27,222 nucleotides of DNA, taken from the NCBI GenBank assembly GCA_934621885.1, contig CAKTUH010000011.1, forward strand, positions 1 through 27,222, given 5' to 3'. This document shows, piece by piece, positions 1 to 7,724 of the stretch. The translations under genes and the position numbers were made by a program. This stretch comes from an uncultured Collinsella sp. (GTDB lineage Bacteria; Actinomycetota; Coriobacteriia; Coriobacteriales; Coriobacteriaceae). How positions within the stretch are numbered: the first letter of the stretch is position 1; each line of letters begins with the position of its first letter. The notes below the pieces were generated by a model, which did not search any database, was not told the origin of the DNA, and was given only the letters and a program-made list of their open reading frames with translations.

Positions 1-524
1 CCGCCGAGCGTCGGAAACACGAGCGCCGCGATAACGTTAAACAGGAAGATGACCGAGATGGCCTGGGCGATTTCGCGGTCATCGGCGTCGATGACGGGCG
101 CGGTCGCGGCAATGGCAGAACCACCGCAGATGGACGAGCCAACGCCCACGAGCGTCGCGATCTTGCTCGGCACCTTCATGACGCGGCAGAGCACAAAGGC
201 GATGACGAGGGAGGTCGAGATCGTCGCCACGATAATCGGCAGCGACTGGGCACCCTTGGACAGAATCTGTGAGAGGTTCATACCAAAGCCAAGCAGGATG
301 ACCGCATACTGCAGGATCTTTTTGGATGTATAGGTGACGCCGGCAGCGAGCGGTTCGCGACGATCCTTGGGAAAGGCAAGCGCCAGGACCATACCGATGA
401 GGATGGCAAACACCGGACCGCCGACAACCTCGAGCTGTTTGCCGAGCAGTGTTGCGGGGATAGCGATAATCAGGCAGAACAGGACGCCTTTCCAGCGCTC
501 GCGAACGGTATTGGCAAGTTGCAT
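1..524 (-). CDS. YeiH/UPF0324 family putative sulfate exporter, N-terminal part (cut by window edge)
   Basis: This is an integral membrane protein of the YeiH (Cons_hypoth698) family, annotated elsewhere as a putative sulfate exporter. The exact substrate in this organism is not known. Only the first 174 codons are visible, against a usual family length of about 330-350. The start is the ATG at 524, preceded by GAAGGAA. The visible part has several hydrophobic segments. The family signature GVGSSICGGSAIAATAPVI is followed by an acidic DADDREIAQ stretch and another membrane segment. The gene is divergent from the GntR-type regulator at 697. Such exporters often sit beside their own regulator, so control by that protein through the palindrome at 609-625 is a reasonable inference. 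Confidence 0.88.
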   Translation of the reverse strand, partial: MQLANTVRERWKGVLFCLIIAIPATLLGKQLEVVGGPVFAILIGMVLALAFPKDRREPLAAGVTYTSKKILQYAVILLGFGMNLSQILSKGAQSLPIIVATISTSLVIAFVLCRVMKVPSKIATLVGVGSSICGGSAIAATAPVIDADDREIAQAISVIFLFNVIAALVFPTLG

Positions 525-608
525 GCGGGATTCCTTCTTTCGGTCTGTTTTTTGCGACGGTTCATGATACGGCAACGAGCGGGGCACAGCGCTGCAAAAG
601 CTTCCATC

Positions 609-625
609 GGGTAATTGAATTACCC
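609..625. promoter_or_regulatory. Perfect palindrome between the yeiH-like and GntR genes, candidate operator
   Basis: GGGTAATTGAATTACCC is a perfect inverted repeat with 8-bp arms around one central G. It lies 84 bp upstream of the exporter start and 71 bp upstream of the regulator start. Its position, size and symmetry fit the operator of a dimeric winged-helix repressor such as the adjacent GntR-type protein. The binding partner is inferred from position only. Confidence 0.5.
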
Positions 626-696
626 ACCACGGAGAGCTGATTCGCGGCATAATAAACAACTGACATATGAGTGTGATACAACGGCAGTGAGGCGCT

Positions 697-1398
697 ATGG
701 AAGATTCGATGCACATCGGCGAGCAGGAAACGAGCCTACAGGACCAGTCCTATCACACCATTCGGCGCAAGATTGTCTACCTGGATTACAAGCCGGGCGA
801 AAAACTCGGCGTCAAACAGCTTTGCGATGACTTGGATATGGGTCGCACGCCCGTGCGTGAGGCGCTGGTGCGCTTGGCGCAGGAAGGCCTGGTGCGCACC
901 GTGCCCCAGAGCGGCACCTATGTCTCACCCATCAACCTCACCCTTGCCGAAAGCGCCTGCTACATTCGCGAACACTTGGAAAAGCAGGTGATTGTGGAGT
1001 GCTGCGCCCGCGCCACGTCGGCCGGCATCGAGCAGCTCGACCGCGCCATCGCGCTGCAGGAAAAGGCCATGGCCGAGGATGACCGCATCGGCTTCTTTTT
1101 GAGTGACAACCTCATGCATCACATGATTTTTAGCATTGCATGCCGCAGCACCGTGTGGTCTTGGCTCGAGGCAACCAACGCCGACCTGGAGCGCTTCCGC
1201 TGGCTGCGCGCCGCCACGCAGGTTCTGGACAATCAGGACATCGTAAACGAGCACAAGAAGATCCGCCGTGCCATCGCCGGTCGCGATCCCATCGAGGCGA
1301 GCTTTTTGGTGAGCAAGCACCTGCACATGATGTTCCGTAACCAAACCGAGGTCCTTGACCAGTTCCCCGAGTACTTCGAAACCAGCAAGCTCCGCTAA
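697..1398 (+). CDS. GntR family transcriptional regulator, FCD (FadR) subfamily
   Basis: This is a 233-residue DNA-binding regulator. Residues about 15-77 form the winged helix-turn-helix, with the recognition segment GRTPVREALVRLAQEGLV at 49-66, which is highly typical of GntR proteins. Residues about 85-215 are the all-helical FCD ligand-binding domain. FCD proteins bind small organic acids or metal-linked ligands; the effector here cannot be read from sequence. The start at 697 has GTGAGG just upstream; a second ATG at 709 is possible. The gene diverges from the YeiH-like exporter and probably controls it and itself. It ends just before a GGTGGTTT-type hairpin repeat at 1406 that may act as its transcript end. 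Confidence 0.9.
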   Translation: MEDSMHIGEQETSLQDQSYHTIRRKIVYLDYKPGEKLGVKQLCDDLDMGRTPVREALVRLAQEGLVRTVPQSGTYVSPINLTLAESACYIREHLEKQVIVECCARATSAGIEQLDRAIALQEKAMAEDDRIGFFLSDNLMHHMIFSIACRSTVWSWLEATNADLERFRWLRAATQVLDNQDIVNEHKKIRRAIAGRDPIEASFLVSKHLHMMFRNQTEVLDQFPEYFETSKLR

Positions 1399-1405
1399 CC
1401 TGCCA

Positions 1406-1444
1406 AAACCACCACAAAGGGGACAGGCACCTTTGTGGTGGTTT
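1406..1444. repeat. Extragenic palindrome, ACCACCAC/GTGGTGGT family, copy 1
   Basis: Perfect 15-bp arms (1406-1420 and 1430-1444) flank a 9-nt loop GGACAGGCA. Related copies lie at 3056, 5168 and 5392. It directly follows the GntR stop codon and may terminate transcription or protect the RNA end. Confidence 0.85.
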
Positions 1445-1455
1445 CTCCGCACAAA

Positions 1456-1493
1456 AAGGCTCGGCTCCGCTTTTGATTGCGGAGCCGGGCCTT
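1456..1493 (-). terminator. Terminator-like hairpin, displaced copy of the glmS terminator
   Basis: Arms 1456-1470 and 1479-1493 pair over 15 positions with one G-U type mismatch. The stem core GGCTCCGC/GCGGAGCC matches the hairpin downstream of intact glmS at 3099-3143, and both are followed by GTTAGAACGGC. It therefore belongs to the duplicated glmS 3' region. Confidence 0.7.
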
Positions 1494-1515
1494 GGTCGTT
1501 AGAACGGCAGAACAG

Positions 1516-1567
1516 CTATTCCACGGTAACGCTCTTGGCAAGGTTACGAGGCTGGTCGACGTCGCAG
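1516..1567 (-). pseudogene. Displaced 3' end of a glmS gene (last 16 codons plus stop)
   Basis: On the minus strand this stretch reads CDVDQPRNLAKSVTVE followed by TAG, identical in protein sequence to the C-terminus of the intact glmS at 3163. In the last ten sense codons eight differ from the intact copy, every one at the third position and synonymous. Upstream of 1567 similarity to glmS stops abruptly. No other part of a second glmS is present. A recent tandem duplication would not show near-saturated silent change over ten codons, so the two tails most likely come from different genomes. It is read here as the original host tail, pushed away by an insertion. Confidence 0.8.
1547..1567. 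repeat. 21-bp direct repeat, candidate att core (distal copy)
   Basis: Identical to 3194-3214. The tract contains the overlapping palindromes GTCGAC and GACGTC and encodes CDVDQP plus two bases of the next codon on the minus strand. Identity ends on the cargo side right after this tract, and on the other side gives way to silent differences. This is the expected place for a crossover. Confidence 0.65.
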
Positions 1568-1796
1568 ATATGACGTCGCTCAATCCCGATAACGTCGGCT
1601 CGTAATACGTATACGCTTTGCTTGAAGGGCGAGGCTCAGAAATAATCTTCATCAGTACACAGCCACAAGCCATCAGACACTGCCCGCTGCGAGCCGAGCG
1701 ACCGCCGGCACTCTCCCCGCCACCTCCTGTCGGCAAAGATAGATGATTGCACGAATAAGGGAAGGGGACATTTCGTCCTCTTCCCCCGCCTAAAAT

Positions 1797-2456
1797 CTAT
1801 TTTCGGAACCTGCCATTTAGAGCATCGGTATGGATACTGTTCAACTCATCCATGACTTGCTTATGCTGTGATCTTTGCTCAATACGATCTAGGTCATCTT
1901 GAATATCTCCACTACTAGACCTATGGGCCGAACTAGAAGAGGACGAAGAAGCACCTTCAAAGAAACCAGCAGGATCCGCAGCGGCAGCCATTACCATTCC
2001 CCAGAAAATCAAAACGATTATTAGTTTGACAATATTCATAACAAAGGATGTTGGAAGAAGCTCCCCTATCCCTATGGGAATATAGAGAAACCAGCCAGCA
2101 TATCGGCACATAGCTCCTGGTTCCACAGAAACGTTGCTGACCAGAATAAAGACCCATTGAATGATAAATAGCAACAGTTGTGCGTAAGACCAGATATACG
2201 AGAGCGAACAAGTGCCAACTAGGAGTAGGGGGAGCACAATAGGCAAGCCATTGAAAATCAGATAGCTAATTACAGCCCATATACCTTGGGCTTCGGCATC
2301 AAGGGTTGAATTGCCGGCCCACAACGCAGTAGCAAATAGCTCTCTTGCATCGGAGTCCATATTCAGCTGAAAGGCGAAGTACAACACTGATAATAACCCC
2401 GCAATGTGTATAAACATGCTAATGGAGTATTTCATTTTGTTAGCTTCCCATTTCAT
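1797..2456 (-). CDS. Hypothetical multi-pass membrane protein with serine-rich linker and charged C-terminal tail
   Basis: This 219-residue protein is not recognised. Hydrophobic segments lie near residues 10-28, 58-80, 83-107, 115-137 and 139-161, so four or five membrane passes are likely. They are followed by a low-complexity run of serines (about 169-176) and a charged, probably helical tail ending in DALNGRFRK. The start at 2456 is supported by AGAGGGGG about 8 nt upstream. A second in-frame ATG at 2435 has no comparable site. Codon use is much more A/T-rich than in the chromosomal genes around it, suggesting transfer. It is divergent from the HTH gene at 2545, so the two may form a membrane effector and regulator pair. 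No catalytic motif is visible. Confidence 0.6.
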   Translation of the reverse strand: MKWEANKMKYSISMFIHIAGLLSVLYFAFQLNMDSDARELFATALWAGNSTLDAEAQGIWAVISYLIFNGLPIVLPLLLVGTCSLSYIWSYAQLLLFIIQWVFILVSNVSVEPGAMCRYAGWFLYIPIGIGELLPTSFVMNIVKLIIVLIFWGMVMAAAADPAGFFEGASSSSSSSAHRSSSGDIQDDLDRIEQRSQHKQVMDELNSIHTDALNGRFRK

Positions 2457-2519
2457 TTTGCTTACCCCCTCTTGCCCATAAAATCAGCCCAAGATGTTTC
2501 TGATAGCATACAACTGAGT

Positions 2520-2540
2520 CTAGCATGCTCCCTACGCTAG
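2520..2540. promoter_or_regulatory. Interrupted inverted repeat in front of the HTH gene, candidate autoregulatory operator
   Basis: CTAGC (2520-2524) and GCTAG (2536-2540) are separated by 11 nt, and an 8-bp palindrome AGCATGCT sits at 2522-2529. The element ends 4 nt before the HTH start, where a ribosome binding site would be expected and none is seen. XRE-type regulators commonly bind such sites over their own start. The assignment is positional. Confidence 0.35.
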
Positions 2541-2544
2541 GCAA

Positions 2545-2763
2545 ATGGAAAAGACTGATATCAGAAACAAAATTGGGCTACGCATTAAAGCCCTCCGGCA
2601 TAACCAAGGCATCACGCAAAGCCGTTTTGCCACCATGGTTAATCTCAACCGCAGCTATTTAGCCGACATCGAAATGGGCAATCGAAACTTTGGGGTCGAC
2701 ACATTAACGAAAATCATTGAAGGGTTTGGGATTACCTTTGAAGAGTTTTTCTCCGACATGTAA
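2545..2763 (+). CDS. XRE/Cro-CI type helix-turn-helix regulator
   Basis: This 72-residue protein is essentially one HTH_XRE domain. Residues 9-62 carry the five-helix fold, with the HTH region GITQSRFATMVNLNRSYLADIEMGNRNFGVDTLTKI. The spacing and the ending ITFEEFFSDM resemble small controller proteins of restriction-modification systems and phage-like regulators, but no restriction or methylase gene is nearby. There is no clear ribosome binding site before the ATG, so leaderless translation is possible. It diverges from the membrane protein gene at 2456 with 88 bp between, and probably regulates that gene and itself. Codon use is A/T-rich like its partner. About 290 bp downstream hold no credible gene. 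Confidence 0.8.
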   Translation: MEKTDIRNKIGLRIKALRHNQGITQSRFATMVNLNRSYLADIEMGNRNFGVDTLTKIIEGFGITFEEFFSDM

Positions 2764-3055
2764 ATAACGTCATTAGTTAACGATTTGTATTGAAACTCAG
2801 CGGCTTTCAAATTAAGTATCTGAAAAGATGAATAGACGAGCTCTTTTCCCGCTTATGACCACACGCAAAACGGCGCGTGAAAGAGACATTCGAGATGCGC
2901 AGCCAGGCAAACGCCACTGCCGAGATACATACTTCCTTTTCGCCGTTTGGGGCAACGGACAAGTCTGCCCACAACAAAAAAGTACCTTGACTGACAAGAA
3001 CAGGTCCAGCCGAGAGGAACCAAATCTCACAAAGCTCGCCCACGAGGAGGGGCGA

Positions 3056-3090
3056 ACCCCCACAAAGAGGACAGGCACCTTTGTGGTGGT
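3056..3090. repeat. Extragenic palindrome, ACCACCAC/GTGGTGGT family, copy 2
   Basis: Arms 3056-3067 and 3079-3090 pair at 11 of 12 positions. The loop contains GGACAGGCA as in copy 1. It follows the glmS terminator, in the same relative place as copy 1 behind the displaced tail. Confidence 0.75.
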
Positions 3091-3098
3091 TTTACCGC

Positions 3099-3143
3099 AC
3101 AACTAAGGCCCGGCTCCTCCGCACGGAGCCGGGCCTTAGTTGT
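3099..3143 (-). terminator. glmS terminator hairpin
   Basis: A perfect 19-bp stem (3099-3117 with 3125-3143) and 7-nt loop lie 19 bp past the glmS stop codon. A pronounced U-tract is missing on the minus strand, so it may work by stem strength or as an RNA-stabilising end. Confidence 0.75.
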
Positions 3144-3162
3144 TAGAACGGCGGAACAACAA

Positions 3163-5010
<1,848 letters not shown>

Positions 5011-5111
5011 AGGATAGATCCCTTCGTTCGCGTGACTGCAAGACGTCCACGCACAGGGGGCGCTGAGACGTATAACGTTCGAGTATTGTACTCACGCAAC
5101 CGCAAGCTGAT

Positions 5112-5145
5112 ATACCAGAAGTGGTATCTCAACTTGGATACCACT
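5112..5145. promoter_or_regulatory. Overlapping palindromes upstream of glmS, candidate operator
   Basis: Three half-sites occur in alternating orientation: ATACCA (5112-5117), AGTGGTATC (5120-5128) and GATACCACT (5137-5145). The first two form a perfect 6-bp inverted repeat with a 4-nt spacer, and the last two a perfect 9-bp inverted repeat with an 8-nt spacer. They sit 100-135 bp upstream of the glmS start, just behind a possible -10 TACAAT at 5090-5085 on the minus strand. Amino-sugar genes are often controlled by GntR-type repressors (NagR, DasR) with comparable sites, but which protein binds here is unknown. Confidence 0.5.
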
Positions 5146-5167
5146 CGATACACACACGTCCAGTCGG

Positions 5168-5212
5168 TCCAAACCACCACAACGGGGACAGGCACCTTTG
5201 TGGTGGTTTGGA
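5168..5212. repeat. Extragenic palindrome, ACCACCAC/GTGGTGGT family, copy 3
   Basis: Perfect 15-bp arms 5168-5182 and 5198-5212 enclose a loop with GGGGACAGGCAC. The stem extends three bases further (TCC/GGA) than copy 1. Confidence 0.85.
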
Positions 5213-5231
5213 CGGCGACCCGTTCCGGCGA

Positions 5232-5373
5232 TTTGTCTCAATCTGTAACATCCAGGGCTCCGAAAGCGGGCTTACTGTTACAGATCGAGATTTTCCGTCC
5301 GACCTCGACGTTTTGTCTCAATCTGTAACACGTAGAGCCGGTTTTGCCGTCCAGATGTTACAGATCGAGACAA
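5232..5373. repeat. Two tandem palindromic units with TGTTACAGATNGAGA arms
   Basis: Unit 1 has arms 5235-5250 and 5276-5291; unit 2 has arms 5314-5330 and 5356-5372. All four arms share TGTCTCAATCTGTAACA or its complement with one or two changes. The 80-bp spacing between units and the different loops suggest repeated insertion or duplication of a small palindromic element, not a single operator. Confidence 0.8.
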
Positions 5374-5391
5374 TTGAAAGCCGGGACAGCA

Positions 5392-5432
5392 AAAACCACC
5401 ACAAAGGTGCCTGTCCCCTTCGTGATGGTTTT
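5392..5432. repeat. Extragenic palindrome, ACCACCAC/GTGGTGGT family, copy 4 (inverted)
   Basis: Arms 5392-5407 and 5417-5432 pair with two mismatches. The loop reads TGCCTGTCC, the complement of copies 1-3, so this copy is in the opposite orientation. Confidence 0.75.
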
Positions 5433-5446
5433 AGTCGGCAACGGCG

Positions 5447-5498
5447 TTTTCCCAGATAAAACCTGCCAAAATAAACCTGTCCCTAATTGGCAGGTTTT
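5447..5498. repeat. Dispersed AACCTGCCAA palindrome, copy 1
   Basis: A hairpin with arms 5458-5469 and 5487-5498 (AAAACCTGCCAA) surrounds AACCTGTCCC. The whole stretch from 5447, including the lead CCCAGATAAAACC, recurs in reverse orientation at 9579-9630. The right arm runs into the -35 box of the next gene. Confidence 0.75.
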
Positions 5499-5527
5499 GA
5501 CACCCCGGGGGCGGGCGATGCTACAAT
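5497..5527 (+). promoter_or_regulatory. Promoter of the LacI-type regulator gene
   Basis: TTGACA at 5497-5502 and TACAAT at 5522-5527 are spaced 19 nt apart, with the extended -10 element TGC directly before TACAAT. The -35 box overlaps the last bases of the repeat at 5447-5498, so the repeat supplies part of the promoter. The resulting leader is about 30 nt. Confidence 0.65.
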
Positions 5528-5562
5528 CAGGCTTGTACTTGAAACGCATCAAAGGGGCCGCT

Positions 5563-6675
5563 ATGGCAAAGGTTAAAATCAGCGACGTCGCGCGCGAAGC
5601 CGGGGTTTCGTTGGGCACGGTTTCCAACGCGCTCAACCATCCCGAAAAGCTACGCCCCGAGACCCTCAAGCTCATCAACGAAACCATCAATCGCCTGGGC
5701 TACCTGCCCAACCAAAGCGCCCGACAGCTGGCCGGCGGCACCACCAAGTCCTTTGGCCTGGTCCTCCCCCGCCTCGATCACGGCTTCTCGCTCCAGATCG
5801 CCAGCGGCGCCCACAACGAGGCCCGCAAGCACGGCTACGATCTACTTATCGCCAACGCCGATAACGACGATATTCTCGAGGATCATTACCTGCGCTACTT
5901 TATGGGCACGCAGATGTCGGGTGTCATGGTTCAGCCCATGGCATCCCCCGACTGGCACCCGGCCATGACTAAGATGCCCGTGCCCATCGTCCATCTGGAC
6001 ATCCATTGCTCCGAGCCTGGCTACTATGTGGCTGCCGACAACGAGGCCCAGGGGCGCATTATCGCCGAGCTCGCCATCGCCCGCGGCGCACACCATATCG
6101 TCGTTGTGGGTCGAGCGGCATTTATGCAGCTCACCCTGCGCGTTCTTGGCATTCACAAGGCACTGGCGATGCGTCCCGACATTAAGATCGAAGTTATCGA
6201 CGCCGGCGAATGGAATACCGCTGCCGACGGCTACGGCATCGGCGCCCAAATTGCCGAGCGTCCTGCCGACGAGCGCCCCGATTTTGTCGTCGGCCTGACC
6301 GACGTGCTGGCCTCGGGCGTCATCTCGGCGCTGGTCGACAAGGGCATTTCCGTCCCTGGGCAGGTTCGCGTAGCCGGCTGCGACGGCAACCCGCTCGCCT
6401 GGAGCGGAGCGGTCCCGCTCACCACCGTGGCACCCCCGGGCTACGAAATCGGCCGCAAGGGCGTGCAGCTGCTCATGGAGCAAATCGAGAACAAGGCCCC
6501 GGCAAAGACCAAGCACGTCCGCATCGGATCCGCGGCGCGCGCCGTCACCGCGGTCACAGCCGTCGAGAACATCAACCGCCAAGAACTCGTGCGCCCGTTC
6601 CTGCTGGAGCGCGCCAGCACCCAGGCAGACACCCAGACCGACGCCACGGCCATTAACCTCGGCGCGTACCTGTAA
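5563..6675 (+). CDS. LacI family transcriptional regulator
   Basis: This 370-residue regulator starts at the ATG at 5563, which has AAAGGGG 6 nt upstream. Longer in-frame starts further upstream lie within repeat DNA and lack a binding site. Residues 3-25 (KVKISDVAREAGVSLGTVSNALN) are the LacI helix-turn-helix, followed by the hinge helix NQSARQLAGG. Residues about 60-330 are the periplasmic-binding-protein-like sensor domain, with MSGVMVQPM and GCDGNPLAWSGAVPLTTVAPPGYEIG. LacI proteins of this type normally sense sugars or nucleosides. No sugar transport or catabolic operon is adjacent, so the target is unknown. The C-terminal tail beyond about residue 335 is longer than usual and low in recognisable motifs. 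Confidence 0.9.
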   Translation: MAKVKISDVAREAGVSLGTVSNALNHPEKLRPETLKLINETINRLGYLPNQSARQLAGGTTKSFGLVLPRLDHGFSLQIASGAHNEARKHGYDLLIANADNDDILEDHYLRYFMGTQMSGVMVQPMASPDWHPAMTKMPVPIVHLDIHCSEPGYYVAADNEAQGRIIAELAIARGAHHIVVVGRAAFMQLTLRVLGIHKALAMRPDIKIEVIDAGEWNTAADGYGIGAQIAERPADERPDFVVGLTDVLASGVISALVDKGISVPGQVRVAGCDGNPLAWSGAVPLTTVAPPGYEIGRKGVQLLMEQIENKAPAKTKHVRIGSAARAVTAVTAVENINRQELVRPFLLERASTQADTQTDATAINLGAYL

Positions 6676-6734
6676 TCGCTTATTTGCCGAGTCTTTTGGC
6701 ACAGCGGGGTACTCTAGCCATGTCCACGCGTACA

Positions 6735-6787
6735 TAACTTCCCATTTCGTGTAAACTAGCGCGCATTTAACTTCCCATTTCGTGCAA
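6735..6787. repeat. Direct repeat of TAACTTCCCATTTCGTG, two copies
   Basis: Copies at 6735-6754 and 6768-6787 are identical over the first 17 bp and continue with YAAA. The 33-bp period places both on one face of the helix (about three turns). They lie between the LacI gene and its terminator. They could be protein-binding sites or remnants of a repeat; the sequence does not decide. Confidence 0.6.
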
Positions 6788-6817
6788 AGCGACGTTATCA
6801 AGCCTTCGACCAAACAA

Positions 6818-6853
6818 AAAGGGCCCGACAAGCAGGTACTTGTCGGGCCCTTT
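6818..6853. terminator. Bidirectional terminator between the LacI and HAD genes
   Basis: A perfect 15-bp stem AAAGGGCCCGACAAG (6818-6832 with 6839-6853) has a 6-nt loop. A-rich sequence on the left gives a U-tract for the minus-strand HAD gene, and TTTACTCTTTT follows on the plus strand for the LacI gene. Confidence 0.85.
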
Positions 6854-6907
6854 ACTCTTTTGCATTCGCAACGTTCGTTAGAACGAAGAAAGGTTGCGCA
6901 CGGGGCT

Positions 6908-7558
6908 CTAGCGCACTGCCTTGACCGCCGCCGTCAGGTCGAACAGCGTGTCGAGCACGGCATCGCAACCATCCACCACATCCTGCGGAAGCGGCACAAT
7001 GTCGGGCACGGCAAAGACATGGCAGCCGGCAGTAATGCCCGAGACACAACCGTTGCGCGAGTCCTCGACCACGGCGCACTCCTCGGGAACAAAACCCGCG
7101 CGCTTGCAGGCGAGCAGATACATCTCGGGATCGGGCTTGCCGTGCACAACATCCTCACCGCAGGTCACGGTCTCAAACTTGTCAAAGAGGCCGACCATCT
7201 TAAGGTTACGCTCGGCCGTAACGTGGCGCGACGACGTCGCGAGGCCCACGTGATAGCCCGCCGCCAGCAGCTCGTCCAGGCACTCGGCAGCGCCGGCCTT
7301 AAGCTCCAGCTCGGTCTTGACCATCTCGTCGCGAATTACTTTGTGACGAACATAGAGGGCATCGGCAGTTTCGTGGCTGCCGTAGTGTTTCTCGAGAATG
7401 CCCATGACATCGGGCAGCGTGCGACCGATGAACTGATGAATCAGCGCCTCATCGATCGCGAGTCCCAGCTCAACGGCACCCGCTTTCCACGCCTTAATAC
7501 CCAAGCGCTCGGTGTCCACGAGCGTTCCGTCCATATCAAAAATGACAGCCTTGATCAT
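6908..7558 (-). CDS. HAD-superfamily hydrolase, beta-phosphoglucomutase-like (paralogue 1)
   Basis: This 216-residue cytoplasmic phosphatase or phosphomutase has motif I DMDGT at 8-12 (nucleophile Asp8, acid/base Asp10), motif II at SS109-110, Lys141 in GKPDPEMY and the metal-binding VVEDSRNG at 163-170. Residues about 16-85 form the small helical cap that sets substrate choice in this subfamily (sugar phosphates such as beta-glucose-1-phosphate). The start at 7558 is chosen because AGGGGG lies 7 nt upstream; an ATG at 7573 overlaps that site. A second gene at 8822 encodes a protein of the same length with 40 differences, and both share upstream DNA. Substrate is not known. Confidence 0.9.
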   Translation of the reverse strand: MIKAVIFDMDGTLVDTERLGIKAWKAGAVELGLAIDEALIHQFIGRTLPDVMGILEKHYGSHETADALYVRHKVIRDEMVKTELELKAGAAECLDELLAAGYHVGLATSSRHVTAERNLKMVGLFDKFETVTCGEDVVHGKPDPEMYLLACKRAGFVPEECAVVEDSRNGCVSGITAGCHVFAVPDIVPLPQDVVDGCDAVLDTLFDLTAAVKAVR

Positions 7559-7613
7559 TTCGTTCCCCCTCATCGGCTTGCATTGCCGCTACTCTACCGC
7601 ACTTTACGAACTT

Positions 7614-7630
7614 GTATATAACGTATATAC
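7614..7630. promoter_or_regulatory. GTATATA-ACG-TATATAC palindrome upstream of HAD paralogue 1 and larE-like gene
   Basis: A perfect 7-bp inverted repeat with a 3-nt spacer is located 56 bp upstream of the HAD start and 95 bp upstream of the divergent larE-like start. Nearly the same sequence and about 40 bp beyond it (CTTTCGTTACATAGA) occur upstream of HAD paralogue 2 at 9527. It may be a shared operator or a pair of overlapping -10 elements. Confidence 0.5.
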
Positions 7631-7724
7631 ATATTGCACTTTCGTTACATAGATAGAAGTCTTATGGCGAGTGGCTCGGTAGGATTATAGTTTCGTCCGA
7701 GCTTTTAACTGTAAGGAACGTTTC

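Noticed and set aside
2828..3106. Possible small protein of 92 codons downstream of the HTH gene
   Set aside because: It runs into the GTGGTGGT hairpin repeat, has no ribosome binding site or domain, and is overlapped by equally long frames on the other strand.
5011..5110. glmS ribozyme in the glmS leader
   Set aside because: The leader is too short and lacks the conserved ribozyme core; that ribozyme is known from Firmicutes.
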